Below, one piece after another: positions 16,570 to 24,187 of a stretch of 46,902 nucleotides of DNA (position 1 is its first letter; the number at the start of each line of letters is the position of its first letter). The stretch lies in NCBI RefSeq assembly GCF_003236395.1, contig NZ_POUD01000036.1, positions 1-46,902 of the forward strand, in the 5' to 3' direction. Below the pieces are notes generated by a model. It was not told where the DNA came from, searched no databases, and worked only from the letters and a program-made list of their open reading frames with translations. Source of the stretch: Nonomuraea aridisoli. Its GTDB lineage: Bacteria; Actinomycetota; Actinomycetes; Streptosporangiales; Streptosporangiaceae. The translations under genes and the position numbers were made by a program.

Positions 16570-17529
16570 TCAGTGGCTGTTGAAGGCGTTGATGCCGGTG
16601 AGGTCGGCCGACAGCGCCCACAGGCGGGCGGCCTGGTCGGGGTCCACGGCGTGGTCGCGCACGCCGGACCGCGCGCTCGCGGGCGTGACCTCGGCGATGT
16701 CGCAGTCCTCGCAGTAGACGCCGCCCATGCCCGCGAGCTGCGGTGACGTGGCCGCCCACACCTGGGTGGCCGCGCCCTGCTCGGGCGTCTTGAAGCTGGG
16801 CTCGACCTGGTTGCCGTCCTCGTCGATCCAGCCCGCCGCCACCATCTCCTCCTTGGCGAGGTGGCGCTGGAGCGGCGTGAGGATGCCGCCCGGGTGCAGC
16901 GCGAACGCACGTACCCCCTGGTCGCGGGCGAGCCGGTCGAGGTGCACGGCGAACAGCACGTTCGCCGTCTTCGACTGGCCGTACGCGACCCACTTGTCGT
17001 AGCCGTGCTCGAAGTGCACGTCGTCCCAGCGGATGCCCGAACGGCGGTGCCCTGCGGACGACACGGACACCACCCGGCCCCGGCCGCGGGCGATGGCCGG
17101 CCAGAGCAGGTTGACCAGGGCGTAGTGGCCGAGGTGGTTGGTGGCGAACTGCGCCTCCCAGCCCGGCCCCACCCGCGTCTCCGGGCAGGCCATGACGCCC
17201 GCGCTGTTGATGACGATCTCGGCGCTGCGCCCGGTGGCGAGGAAGCGCTCGGCGAAGGCGCGTACGCTGCCGAGGTCGGCGAGGTCGAGCTCGTCCACCT
17301 CGACCCCGTCGATGCCCTCCACCGCCTGCTCGGCGGGGCCGACGCGACGGGCGGGCACGACGACGTGGGCGCCGGCTCGGGCGAGCGCGCGGGTGGTCGC
17401 CAGCCCGAGGCCCGAGTAGCCGCCGGTGACGATCGCCAGTTTCCCCGACAGGTCGACCCCGTCGAGCACGTCGTCCGCCGTGCTCCTGGCGCCGAACCCC
17501 GACCCGATCTTGTGCTGTGGCGTGCTCAT
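16570..17529 (-). CDS. short-chain dehydrogenase/reductase (WWOX/retinol dehydrogenase-like)
   Basis: The 319-residue SDR has the cofactor loop TGGYSGLG, the strand NSAGVMACPE (NAG motif), catalytic Ser in VSVSSAGH and Tyr-Lys in YGQSK. The HHFxxNHLGHYxL-type segment (QFATNHLGHYALVNLLW) and a C-terminal region with YCEDCDIAE place it in the group of light-dependent protochlorophyllide reductase/retinol dehydrogenase-like SDRs. The cofactor is probably NADP(H), judged from the Arg pair in VVPARRVG. The substrate is unknown. It is monocistronic and divergent from the DUF1722 gene. Confidence 0.9.
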   Translation of the reverse strand: MSTPQHKIGSGFGARSTADDVLDGVDLSGKLAIVTGGYSGLGLATTRALARAGAHVVVPARRVGPAEQAVEGIDGVEVDELDLADLGSVRAFAERFLATGRSAEIVINSAGVMACPETRVGPGWEAQFATNHLGHYALVNLLWPAIARGRGRVVSVSSAGHRRSGIRWDDVHFEHGYDKWVAYGQSKTANVLFAVHLDRLARDQGVRAFALHPGGILTPLQRHLAKEEMVAAGWIDEDGNQVEPSFKTPEQGAATQVWAATSPQLAGMGGVYCEDCDIAEVTPASARSGVRDHAVDPDQAARLWALSADLTGINAFNSH

Positions 17530-17618
17530 GGCATCACCGTACGCAGTGGAGTTCACTCCAGGTCAACCGCCGGGATCTCCCTGGGTTTGGTTGCCCGGGG
17601 CCGTTCCGCCGCGCTGCA

Positions 17619-18317
17619 ATGAGCGGTGTGACCGCCCATCACGGGACGAGTGGACGCCCTCGCCTGGCAGTCCGCGCCGGCCTGCTCGACGAGGGCGGCG
17701 ACCTCATCGACGCCCTCAGCCCGTACGTGGACTGGGTCTCCGGCGCGGCGGCCGACGGGTGCCTGCGCGAGGAGGACGTGCGTGACCCGGCGGCTCGGGA
17801 GGCTTTCCTGGAACGGGTCTTCGCGCACGCCCGGCTGCGTACGCTGCTGGAGGGCGACTGGCGACCGCGCGATCTGGTCGCCTTCCACGCGCGGCACAAG
17901 ATGCAGCTGCTCGCCCACGACCCTCGGCTCTACCGTGAGGCCGGTCGCATGGTGGCCGCCGCCGGCACGCGGCCGCGCGGCGAGGTGGCGGCGGAGTACG
18001 CGGCGGTGTTCCGGCGCGCGCTCGCCGCTCCCGTCACCGTCGGCAGGAACGTCAACGTGTTGCAGCACTGCCTCGGCATGCTCGGGCTCGACCCCGAGCG
18101 CCGGGCGGAGGTGCTGCGGGCCATCGACGCCTACCAGGCGGGCCGCGTCCCGCTGAGCGAGGCCGCGGCCCTGCTGCACCGGCACGCCGCCGACGAGTCC
18201 GGTGGGTACGTACGCGATCAGACGTACTTCGCGCCCTTCCCGGACGGGCTGCGCGGCGACCTCAGCCCGGCCGACGGTGACGTCCGGCACGGCACCCTCA
18301 GCCCAGGTCGACAGTGA
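17619..18317 (+). CDS. DUF1722 (YbgA-like) protein with a shortened DUF523 remnant
   Basis: The C-terminal part of this 232-residue protein (about 65-225) is a clear DUF1722 domain: AFLERVFAHARLR, DLVAFHARHKMQLLAHDPRLYREAGRM, NVNVLQHCLGMLGL and YVRDQTYFAPFP. In most relatives this follows a complete DUF523 domain of about 150 residues carrying Cys motifs. Here the N-terminus (GRPRLAVRAGLLDEGGDL, SPYVDWVS) resembles only the first ~40 residues of DUF523, then jumps to the junction with DUF1722. The SCLLG, CPE and SPSCG-type cysteines are gone. ATG 17619 or GTG 17628 are possible starts. The last 20 bp overlap the convergent MBL gene. Confidence 0.82.
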   Translation: MSGVTAHHGTSGRPRLAVRAGLLDEGGDLIDALSPYVDWVSGAAADGCLREEDVRDPAAREAFLERVFAHARLRTLLEGDWRPRDLVAFHARHKMQLLAHDPRLYREAGRMVAAAGTRPRGEVAAEYAAVFRRALAAPVTVGRNVNVLQHCLGMLGLDPERRAEVLRAIDAYQAGRVPLSEAAALLHRHAADESGGYVRDQTYFAPFPDGLRGDLSPADGDVRHGTLSPGRQ

Positions 18318-19056
18318 CGCCCGGCGCGGCGACCGACAGCTCGCCGTCGTAGGACGCCGCTGCCGCCGCCAGGGCGGGCTCCGGCGGGGTGTCGGGCCAC
18401 AAGTGGGTGAGCACGAGCCGCGCGGCGCCCGCCGACGCCGCCGTACGGCCGGCGTCGCTGGCGGTGGACAGGTACGGGGCGTCCTCCTCGGGCACCTGCT
18501 CCGGGTAGGTCGCCTCGGCCAGGTACAGGTCGGCGTCCCTGGCCAGGGAGAGGAGGTCGGGCGAGGGGCCGGTGTCGCCGGTGTACGCGAGCACCCGGCC
18601 GCTCCCGCCGGTCAGCCGGAGCCCCGCGTCGGGCACGTGGTGCGGCAGATCGAACACGTCGAGACGGAACGGGCCGATCTCGCACGGCACGCCGGGCATC
18701 AGGTCGTGCGCGACGAACCCACCGGCCAGCATGCGCGGCCCGTCCAGAGCGAGAACCGCGTCCAGCGCCCCAGGCGGTGCGTGAACCGGCAACGGCGCCA
18801 CCGGTGAGTCGCCCAGCACACGAGCGCGCAGCAACGGGTTGAGATCGGCGCAGTGATCGGGATGACCGTGGGTGACCAGCACCGCGTCCACGTCAGCAGC
18901 CGCCACATGCTGCAGCAGCCTGGGCAAAGTCGCGTACCCGATGTCGAGCAGCACCCGAAATCCGTCCTCTTCGACGAGGTACCCGCTGCACGCCTCCCCC
19001 GCCGCCGGCCAAGCCCCACACCCGCCCAGCACCGTAACCCTCACGCCGATCGCCAC
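18298..19056 (-). CDS. MBL-fold metallo-hydrolase (RNase Z-like)
   Basis: The 252-residue metallo-beta-lactamase-fold protein starts with VTVLGGCGAWPAAGEACSGYLVEEDGFRVLLDIGYA. It carries the metal motif HGHPDHCAD (the HxHxDH signature), LPHHVPDAG, the bridging Asp in LAYTGDTGPSPDL and the last His in LVLTHLWP. The layout matches RNase Z/arylsulfatase-like MBL proteins, but the long exosite arm of true tRNase Z is absent, so tRNA processing is unlikely. The start is the GTG at 19056 or at 19044; the second has AAGGGTGG at a better distance. Confidence 0.88.
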   Translation of the reverse strand: MAIGVRVTVLGGCGAWPAAGEACSGYLVEEDGFRVLLDIGYATLPRLLQHVAAADVDAVLVTHGHPDHCADLNPLLRARVLGDSPVAPLPVHAPPGALDAVLALDGPRMLAGGFVAHDLMPGVPCEIGPFRLDVFDLPHHVPDAGLRLTGGSGRVLAYTGDTGPSPDLLSLARDADLYLAEATYPEQVPEEDAPYLSTASDAGRTAASAGAARLVLTHLWPDTPPEPALAAAAASYDGELSVAAPGVTVDLG

Positions 19057-19359
19057 CCTTCACCCTCACACCAGCGGACCCCACGCACACCGACCTCGGC
19101 CCACCTGAGATCACCAGCCCCAGCCCGCAACCCAACCAGCCACGCGGGTTGACGTCCAGCCGAGGTGTGCCCGACCACGTGCGCTGAGGCCCAGGAGAGG
19201 GTGCCCGGCCCATGGTCCGAGGTCCCGAGGGTGTGCCCCGACCGTGTGGGCTGAGGTCCAGTGGGGGTGCGCCGGGGCTGAGGACTGGTGTGAGTGGGGG
19301 CGTGGACGAGCAGATAGGCCGGATCCAGTGGTTGAGCCCTCTGTGAGCGCAGCCGGGGG
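19057..19359. other. gene-free intergenic stretch with imperfect direct repeats
   Basis: I see no gene in these 303 bp. A roughly 43-bp unit occurs twice, imperfectly, at 19162-19204 and 19227-19270 (GAGGTGTGCCCGACC... and GAGGGTGTGCCCCGACC..., both continuing GCTGAGG and ending GGGTGC). The region lies between the MBL start and the stop of the next minus-strand gene, so it should contain the MBL promoter. Confidence 0.5.
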
Positions 19360-20139
19360 TTAGGGGTGGCCCAGTTCGGTGTGGGTGGTGGAGATGAGGT
19401 TGCGGAGGAGGTCGCCGGCGAGGTTTTCGTGTATGTCTTCCACCGCGTGGCCTTGGGTGACCTTGGTGCGGTATGTCTCGCGGTCGCGGGCGTCCGTGTA
19501 CGGCAGGGCGGTCAGGGCGACGATGACGGTGACCTTGGTGCCGGTGCGCGGCAGGAGGGCCACCGCGTGCGTACGGAGGGTGGTCTCGTCGGGGGCGCCG
19601 TACCAGCCGCACTTGACGGCGGCCTCCGGCGAGCGGGTCGCCTCGCGGGCGCCGAACGCCTGCGTCTCGCTCACCTGCCGCATCCACCCGAGCACCTCGC
19701 CGGCCGCCGCATCGCCCGCGGCGGCGCTCTGGGCGAACACCGCGTACGCCGCGGCCACCTCGGCGGCCGTGACCTCGACGGAGCCGAACCTGGAGGGGTC
19801 GCCGTTGGGCAACCCCCACCGCACACCGGTGCGTTCGCGCAGGTCGTCGAGGATGACGCGGGGACCGACGCCGAGCCACAGGCCGATCGTGTCGGCGTTG
19901 GAGGAGACGACGACGGCGGGCTCGGCCAGCTCGCGCCACCGCGCGTCGGGCACGCGGGCCGCGCTCACCCACGCGTACAGCGGCTTGAGCAGGGAGGCGC
20001 AGCGCATACGGGTCAGGCCCGCGGTGAAGCTCACCTCACGGGCGGGTGGCCCGCCGTAGCCGCGCCTAATGCCCGCCGCCTGGACGCTGGCACTGTGATC
20101 AAGCTTGTCGATCAACTCGTTGAAGCCCACGGCCACCAC
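19360..20139 (-). CDS. beta-lactamase-fold serine hydrolase without signal peptide
   Basis: The protein has about 259 residues and all three penicillin-recognising motifs: S49-L-L-K52 in CASLLKPLYAW, S79-S-N81 in VVVSSNADT, and K-C-G in VKCGWYGAPD. It therefore belongs to the class A beta-lactamase/serine hydrolase fold. Unlike almost all such enzymes, it begins VVAVGFNELIDKLD, with no signal peptide or membrane anchor, and should be cytoplasmic. I chose the GTG at 20139, 8 nt after the TetR stop; no strong ribosome-binding site is visible, so translation may be coupled to the TetR gene. The substrate is unknown. Confidence 0.75.
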   Translation of the reverse strand: MVAVGFNELIDKLDHSASVQAAGIRRGYGGPPAREVSFTAGLTRMRCASLLKPLYAWVSAARVPDARWRELAEPAVVVSSNADTIGLWLGVGPRVILDDLRERTGVRWGLPNGDPSRFGSVEVTAAEVAAAYAVFAQSAAAGDAAAGEVLGWMRQVSETQAFGAREATRSPEAAVKCGWYGAPDETTLRTHAVALLPRTGTKVTVIVALTALPYTDARDRETYRTKVTQGHAVEDIHENLAGDLLRNLISTTHTELGHP

Positions 20140-20147
20140 CGTAGTGG

Positions 20148-20774
20148 CTACGGAGCGTCGCCCCAGCGCGATTCGTACCACTCCAGGGTGGGCGGCTCGC
20201 CCGGCAGCGCGGTCGCACCCGGCGCGCGCAACCCGTCGAGCGCGATGGCGAGCAGTCGGTGCCTGACGTGGTCGTGCTCCGGGCTCGGCGGGCCGGGGGC
20301 GGGGCGGCTGAACTGCTCCATGAGCAGCGAGATGTCGAGCATCGTCACGTCGCGCCTGAGCACGCCCGCCTCATGGGCCCGGGTGACCAGCCGCTCGGCC
20401 GCCTCGTCCGCTTCGCGGGCGGTGCGCCACATCTCGTCGGTCACCTCGATGGTGCCCGCGACCGGCGCCAGCGCGCCCGACCGGTTGGCCACGCACGTGC
20501 GCACGTAGAGCGCGAGGCCCTCCCACGGGTCGGCGTGCGCGAGCCCGGTCTCGGCGGCCTCGACCGTACGCTCCATGGCGATCACGCACAGGCGCTGGAG
20601 CAGCTGCTCCTTGGTGCGGTAGCGGCGGTAGAGGCTGCCCATGCCGACACCGGCCTGCCTGGCGATGGCGGACACCGGCGCGTCGAACCCCTGTCTGGTG
20701 AACACCTCGTGCGCCGCGGCCAACAGGCGCAGATCGTTGCGTTTCGCCTCGGCCTGCCTGCCGCGTGTGCCCAT
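20148..20774 (-). CDS. TetR/AcrR family transcriptional regulator
   Basis: The 208-residue protein has an N-terminal HTH at about 14-60 (RLLAAAHEVFTRQGFDAPVSAIARQAGVGMGSLYRRYRTKEQLLQ in three blocks) and a ligand domain typical of the SbtR-like TetR_C group (MEQFSRPAPG). The frame is open upstream, but the ATG at 20774 gives the standard N-terminus. Two 17-bp palindromes of the same sequence class lie between it and the divergent oxidoreductase gene, a classic auto- and cross-repression layout. The beta-lactamase-fold gene follows in the same operon. Confidence 0.9.
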   Translation of the reverse strand: MGTRGRQAEAKRNDLRLLAAAHEVFTRQGFDAPVSAIARQAGVGMGSLYRRYRTKEQLLQRLCVIAMERTVEAAETGLAHADPWEGLALYVRTCVANRSGALAPVAGTIEVTDEMWRTAREADEAAERLVTRAHEAGVLRRDVTMLDISLLMEQFSRPAPGPPSPEHDHVRHRLLAIALDGLRAPGATALPGEPPTLEWYESRWGDAP

Positions 20775-20790
20775 GCGGTCCAGGATAGTG

Positions 20791-20834
20791 CGGAGCGAAA
20801 CGCTCCGATAAGGTGAACGGAGCAATTCGCTCCG
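20791..20834. promoter_or_regulatory. tandem TetR operators, CGGAGC-N5-GCTCCG twice
   Basis: Site 1 (20791-20807) is CGGAGCGAAACGCTCCG. Site 2 (20818-20834) is CGGAGCAATTCGCTCCG. Both have 6-bp arms and a 5-bp spacer and start 27 bp apart, within the 76-bp divergent gap between the TetR and oxidoreductase starts. Two sites of identical design strongly suggest a real operator for the adjacent TetR protein. Confidence 0.88.
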
Positions 20835-20850
20835 ATTCGGAAGGTGTCGC

Positions 20851-21786
20851 ATGCGCGCGGTGGTCCTGAGACGGTACGGCGGCCCGGAGGCGCTCGTCGT
20901 GGAGGAGGTGCCCGATCCCGTTCCCGGCGCCGGGCAGGTGCTCGTGGAGGTGGAGGTGGCCGGCATCACGTTCGTGGAGACGCAGGTGCGGGCCGACCGG
21001 GGGCCGCGGCGGGTCGAGCTGCCCGCCGTCCTGGGCAACGGCGTGGCCGGTACGGTGTCGGCGGCCGGCGACGGCGTGGACCCCGCGCTCGTGGGCACAC
21101 GGGTGGTCACCACGCTCGGCGGCCTGGGCGGGTACGCCGAGCGCGCGGTGGCCGCGGCCGGCGACGTCATCGCGGTGCCCGGCGAGCTGTCGTCCGAGGC
21201 CGCGGTGGCCCTGCTGGCGGACGGGCGTACCGCGGTGGGGCTGACGCGGGCGGCGGCGCCCGCACCGGGCGAGTGGGTGCTGGTGGAGGCGGCCGGGGGC
21301 GGCGTGGGAAGCCTGCTCGTCCAGCTCGCCCGCGACGCCGGGGCGCGGGTGGTCGGCGCGGCGAGCAGCCCGGCCAAGCGCGACCTGGCCGCGAGCCTCG
21401 GCGCCGAGCTGACCGTCGACTACACCGACCCGGGCTGGACCGACGTCGTACGCGCCGCGACCGGCGGGCTCGACCTGGTCTTCGACGGGGTCGGCGGCGA
21501 GATCGGCGCGGCGGCGCAGACCCTGCTCAAGGACGGCGGAAGGTTCTCCGCGTACGGCATGGCGGGCGGCCCGATGACCGTGCCCGAGCCTCGGGTGACC
21601 GCCGTGACCTGGCCGCCCGGAAGCCTGCGCGACCTGTCGGAGGCGGCCCTGGACCTGGCCGCCGCCGACCGGCTGCGCCCCGTCATCGGCGCCGTGTACC
21701 CCCTGGAGTCGGCGGCCGAGGCCCACGCCGCCATCGAAGCCCGCACCATCACCGGCAAGTCCCTCCTGATCCCCACCCGACCCTGA
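20851..21786 (+). CDS. zinc-independent quinone reductase-like MDR oxidoreductase
   Basis: The 311-residue medium-chain dehydrogenase/reductase starts MRAVVLRRYGGPEALVVEEVPDP. It has the GroES-like fold, then VLVEAAGGGVGSLLVQLARDAGARVVGAASS (Rossmann loop AAGGGVG) and the end AHAAIEARTITGKSLLI. The zinc-ligand cysteines of alcohol dehydrogenases are absent, so it belongs with NADPH:quinone reductases and enoyl reductases. GGAAGGTG precedes the ATG. Control by the divergent TetR is likely, so it may detoxify the compound sensed by that repressor. Confidence 0.9.
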   Translation: MRAVVLRRYGGPEALVVEEVPDPVPGAGQVLVEVEVAGITFVETQVRADRGPRRVELPAVLGNGVAGTVSAAGDGVDPALVGTRVVTTLGGLGGYAERAVAAAGDVIAVPGELSSEAAVALLADGRTAVGLTRAAAPAPGEWVLVEAAGGGVGSLLVQLARDAGARVVGAASSPAKRDLAASLGAELTVDYTDPGWTDVVRAATGGLDLVFDGVGGEIGAAAQTLLKDGGRFSAYGMAGGPMTVPEPRVTAVTWPPGSLRDLSEAALDLAAADRLRPVIGAVYPLESAAEAHAAIEARTITGKSLLIPTRP

Positions 21787-21818
21787 ACACAGCGAACGGA
21801 GGTACGCCCCCGCAAAGG

Positions 21819-22271
21819 TCAGAGGCCGAAGCGGGCGATGGAGAGGGCCAGGGCGGCGGGGAGAAGGGCGAGTATCGCCGCGAGGGCGGCGACGCGCCAG
21901 CCCCGGGCCACGCTCGGTTCCGTCATGAACGCGGCCAGAACGCCGGCGAAGGCGCAGGCGACGCCGTACGCGGCCGCGTCGGCCAGGGTCGACGTCGATG
22001 ACGGGAGCGACTCGGCGGCGAGGCGGAGGACCACCAGGGTCCCGGCGGCCGTCAGGGCGACGCGCCGGCCGGGGCGGACGCCCACGCGTTCCAGCGCGAA
22101 GGCCGACCCGGCCACCGCGCCCGCGCTCAGCAGGACCAGCAGCCCCACGGCCGGCAGGAGACAGCCCCAGTCCGCGCAGCCGACGCCGGCCCAGGCCAGC
22201 CGTACGGTGGCCCACCACCACACCCCGAGAGCGGCGCACACCACGGCGGCCCGCCCCAATCGCCCCCTCAT
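21819..22271 (-). CDS. small polytopic membrane protein
   Basis: The 150-residue protein has four predicted membrane helices: AAVVCAALGVWWWATVRLAW, LLPAVGLLVLLSAGAVAGSAF, VALTAAGTLVVLRLAAESL plus ADAAAYGVACAFAGVLAAF, and VAALAAILALLPAALALSI. Two cysteines (VGCADWGC) lie in the first external loop and could form a disulfide. I do not recognise the family. It starts 16 bp after the TPR gene stop and is therefore third in an operon with the 24-residue peptide gene and the TPR protein. Its end faces the oxidoreductase gene across a 32-bp gap. Confidence 0.75.
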   Translation of the reverse strand: MRGRLGRAAVVCAALGVWWWATVRLAWAGVGCADWGCLLPAVGLLVLLSAGAVAGSAFALERVGVRPGRRVALTAAGTLVVLRLAAESLPSSTSTLADAAAYGVACAFAGVLAAFMTEPSVARGWRVAALAAILALLPAALALSIARFGL

Positions 22272-22287
22272 GCAGTCAATGGTCCCA

Positions 22288-23991
22288 TCAGGACATCTGC
22301 GCCGCCCGCCGCTCGTCCGCCTCGGCCTGCGCGACGCGCCCCAGGGAGCGCAGGGCGACGGCCCGGTTGGCGTACAGGTCGGCATGGGGTTGCAGCTCCA
22401 CGGCCTGTGACAGGTCGTCGACCGCGCCCTCCAGGTCACCGACGGCGTACCGCAGCACGCCCCGGTTGCCCCAGGCGGCGGCCAGCCCGGGGTCGCGCCG
22501 CACGGCTTCGTCCAGCGCCGCCCTGGCCGCCTCGAACCGCCCCGCCTCCGTCTCCAGCTGCCCCAGCACCGTGAGCAGGTACGGGTTCCCGGGCGACAGC
22601 CGCAGGCCGGTCTCGGCGTCGGCGCGGGCCTCGTCGTCACGCCCGGCGGCGGCCAACAGCCCGGCGCGGTTGACGTAGGCGTCCAGGTAGCCGGGGTCCA
22701 GCTCGATGACGTACGCCAGGTCGGCCAAGGCGCCCTCGTCGTCCCCCCGCACCGTACGGACCTCCGCCCGGTTGTAGTACGCCTCCGGCAGCGGCGGCCC
22801 GGCCCGCATGGCGCGTTCGAAGTCGGCCAGCGCCTCGTCGTGGCGCCCCAGCCGGAACAGCAGGTTGCCGCGCTCCAGGACGTGGTCGGGGAAGCCGGGG
22901 TCGAGGGCGACGGCCGCCGAGTACTCGTCCAGCGCCTCCTTGGCGCGCCCGAGCGCGGCCAGCAGCTGCGCCCGGTTGGCCAGCAGCACCATCCGGTGCA
23001 GCGGATGCCGCTCCCCCAGCTCGCCCGCCAGCTCGATGGCCGACTCGACCAGCGCCAGCGCGGCGTCGAGCCGGCCCTGGCGCAGCTCGATCAGCGCCAG
23101 GCCGTTGCGGTCGAAGCCGAGCTTGAACGCCCGCTCGGCCGGGTCGGGCAGCAGATCGGAGATCGCGATCGCCTCGTTGACCCAGCCCCTCGCCCTGATC
23201 AGGTCGCGGCGGGCCGGGTCGGGGTGGCGGGCGTCGAGCATGGCCGTCCCGTACGCGGCGGCGGCGTGCATCGCCGGGTCCTGACTGCTCACCCGGACGA
23301 GGTCCCAGACGGCCCACGCCTCCTCGGTGCGGCCGAGCCCGCCGAGCGCCGTCGCCGTACGCTGCGCGAAGCGCCACCAGCGCGGGCCGCCGGGCTCCGT
23401 GCGCGCCATGCCGCGCTCCCCCAGCTCGGCGGCGGCGTGCAGGAAGCCTTCGCGTACGCACCGGTCGACGAGCGCCCACAACGCGTCGGCGTCGCGGGTG
23501 TCGGGCGGCGGCTCGGGGCCGCCGGCGTACACGGTGATCGCGAGCGTCGCGGGCGGGACGCGCCGCATCATGACCTCGAGCAGCTCGGTGTCCGTCGGGT
23601 CGGCCTGCGCGCCGTTGCACACGGCGATCGCCGACCCGGGCGGCACCGCGTCGCGGACGAACTCCGCCAGCCCGTTGGCCAGCCGGAGCGTACGGCGGGG
23701 CGCCGGCACGAGAATGCGCTCGTCCTCCGGCAGCCCGGCCTCGATCGTGCTCCGCCTGACGGGCACGATCGCCGCCAGCTCCGGCGCCGCCGCCCTGATC
23801 TCGATGTCGTGGGCCGCCACCAGCTCGGCGGAGCGTTCCAAGGCCCGTGGCACCAGATGACTCAGGAGGGCGGCGGCGACGGTGTAGGGGCCGCGCGGCC
23901 CGCGATGCCCGTCGATCAACGGGACCAGCAGCCGCGCGGCCTCCGGCGCGTCGGGCGGTTCGCCCGGGACCGTGAGATGGAACCCGGTCAC
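22288..23991 (-). CDS. tetratricopeptide repeat protein coupled to a small peptide gene
   Basis: The protein has 567 residues. The N-terminal ~180 residues form an unrecognised globular domain containing LIDGHRGPRGPYTVAAALLSHL, IEIRAAAPELAAIVP, RTLRLANGLAEFVRDAV and an acidic ADPTDTELLEVMMRR segment; I see no nucleotide-binding loop. From about residue 180 to the end it is helical, with about seven canonical TPRs (AYYNRAEVRTVRGDDEGALA, AYVNRAGLLAAAGRDDEARA and others). It starts with GTG at 23991, inside the GTGA that ends the upstream 24-codon gene, so it is translationally coupled. The architecture suggests a scaffold or sensor that binds a peptide or protein partner. Confidence 0.88.
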   Translation of the reverse strand: MTGFHLTVPGEPPDAPEAARLLVPLIDGHRGPRGPYTVAAALLSHLVPRALERSAELVAAHDIEIRAAAPELAAIVPVRRSTIEAGLPEDERILVPAPRRTLRLANGLAEFVRDAVPPGSAIAVCNGAQADPTDTELLEVMMRRVPPATLAITVYAGGPEPPPDTRDADALWALVDRCVREGFLHAAAELGERGMARTEPGGPRWWRFAQRTATALGGLGRTEEAWAVWDLVRVSSQDPAMHAAAAYGTAMLDARHPDPARRDLIRARGWVNEAIAISDLLPDPAERAFKLGFDRNGLALIELRQGRLDAALALVESAIELAGELGERHPLHRMVLLANRAQLLAALGRAKEALDEYSAAVALDPGFPDHVLERGNLLFRLGRHDEALADFERAMRAGPPLPEAYYNRAEVRTVRGDDEGALADLAYVIELDPGYLDAYVNRAGLLAAAGRDDEARADAETGLRLSPGNPYLLTVLGQLETEAGRFEAARAALDEAVRRDPGLAAAWGNRGVLRYAVGDLEGAVDDLSQAVELQPHADLYANRAVALRSLGRVAQAEADERRAAQMS

Positions 23992-24062
23992 CCCTTGTGA
24001 ATGACGCTGGCTGCGCCGGCGAGCCTCGCGGTTCCGGGTTTGCGGACGACGATGCGCTTCAT
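23988..24062 (-). CDS. 24-residue basic peptide gene heading the TPR operon
   Basis: An ATG at 24062 is preceded by an excellent ribosome-binding site (GGAGGGG, 6 nt spacing) and opens a 24-codon frame starting MKRIVVRKPGTARLAG and ending VIHKG. The stop overlaps the GTG start of the TPR gene. The peptide is strongly basic in its first half (K2, R3, R7, K8, R13), has no cysteine and no acidic residue, and ends with a small hydrophobic segment. Too short for most gene finders, it has the best translation signal in the neighbourhood. It may be a modified-peptide precursor, a secreted signal or a leader peptide. No modification enzyme is adjacent. Confidence 0.7.
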   Translation of the reverse strand: MKRIVVRKPGTARLAGAASVIHKG

Positions 24063-24080
24063 GACGTTCCCCTCCACTCT

Positions 24081-24180
24081 CGATATTTCCCCATTATTGG
24101 GTCACCCCGCCGAATATCAAGATTTATAGCGACTAAGTGGGAGGGAAATGGATAAAAACCCCTTGCCTTTTGAATGGCCC
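24081..24180 (-). promoter_or_regulatory. AT-rich promoter region of the peptide/TPR operon
   Basis: This stretch is markedly A+T-rich for this genome. On the minus strand TTGATA (24115-24120), about 16 bp upstream of AATAAT, looks like a -35/-10 pair. A GGCAAGGGG-TTTTT run further upstream could end transcription of the DMT gene. No palindrome is obvious. Confidence 0.4.
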
Positions 24181-24187
24181 ATCTAAC

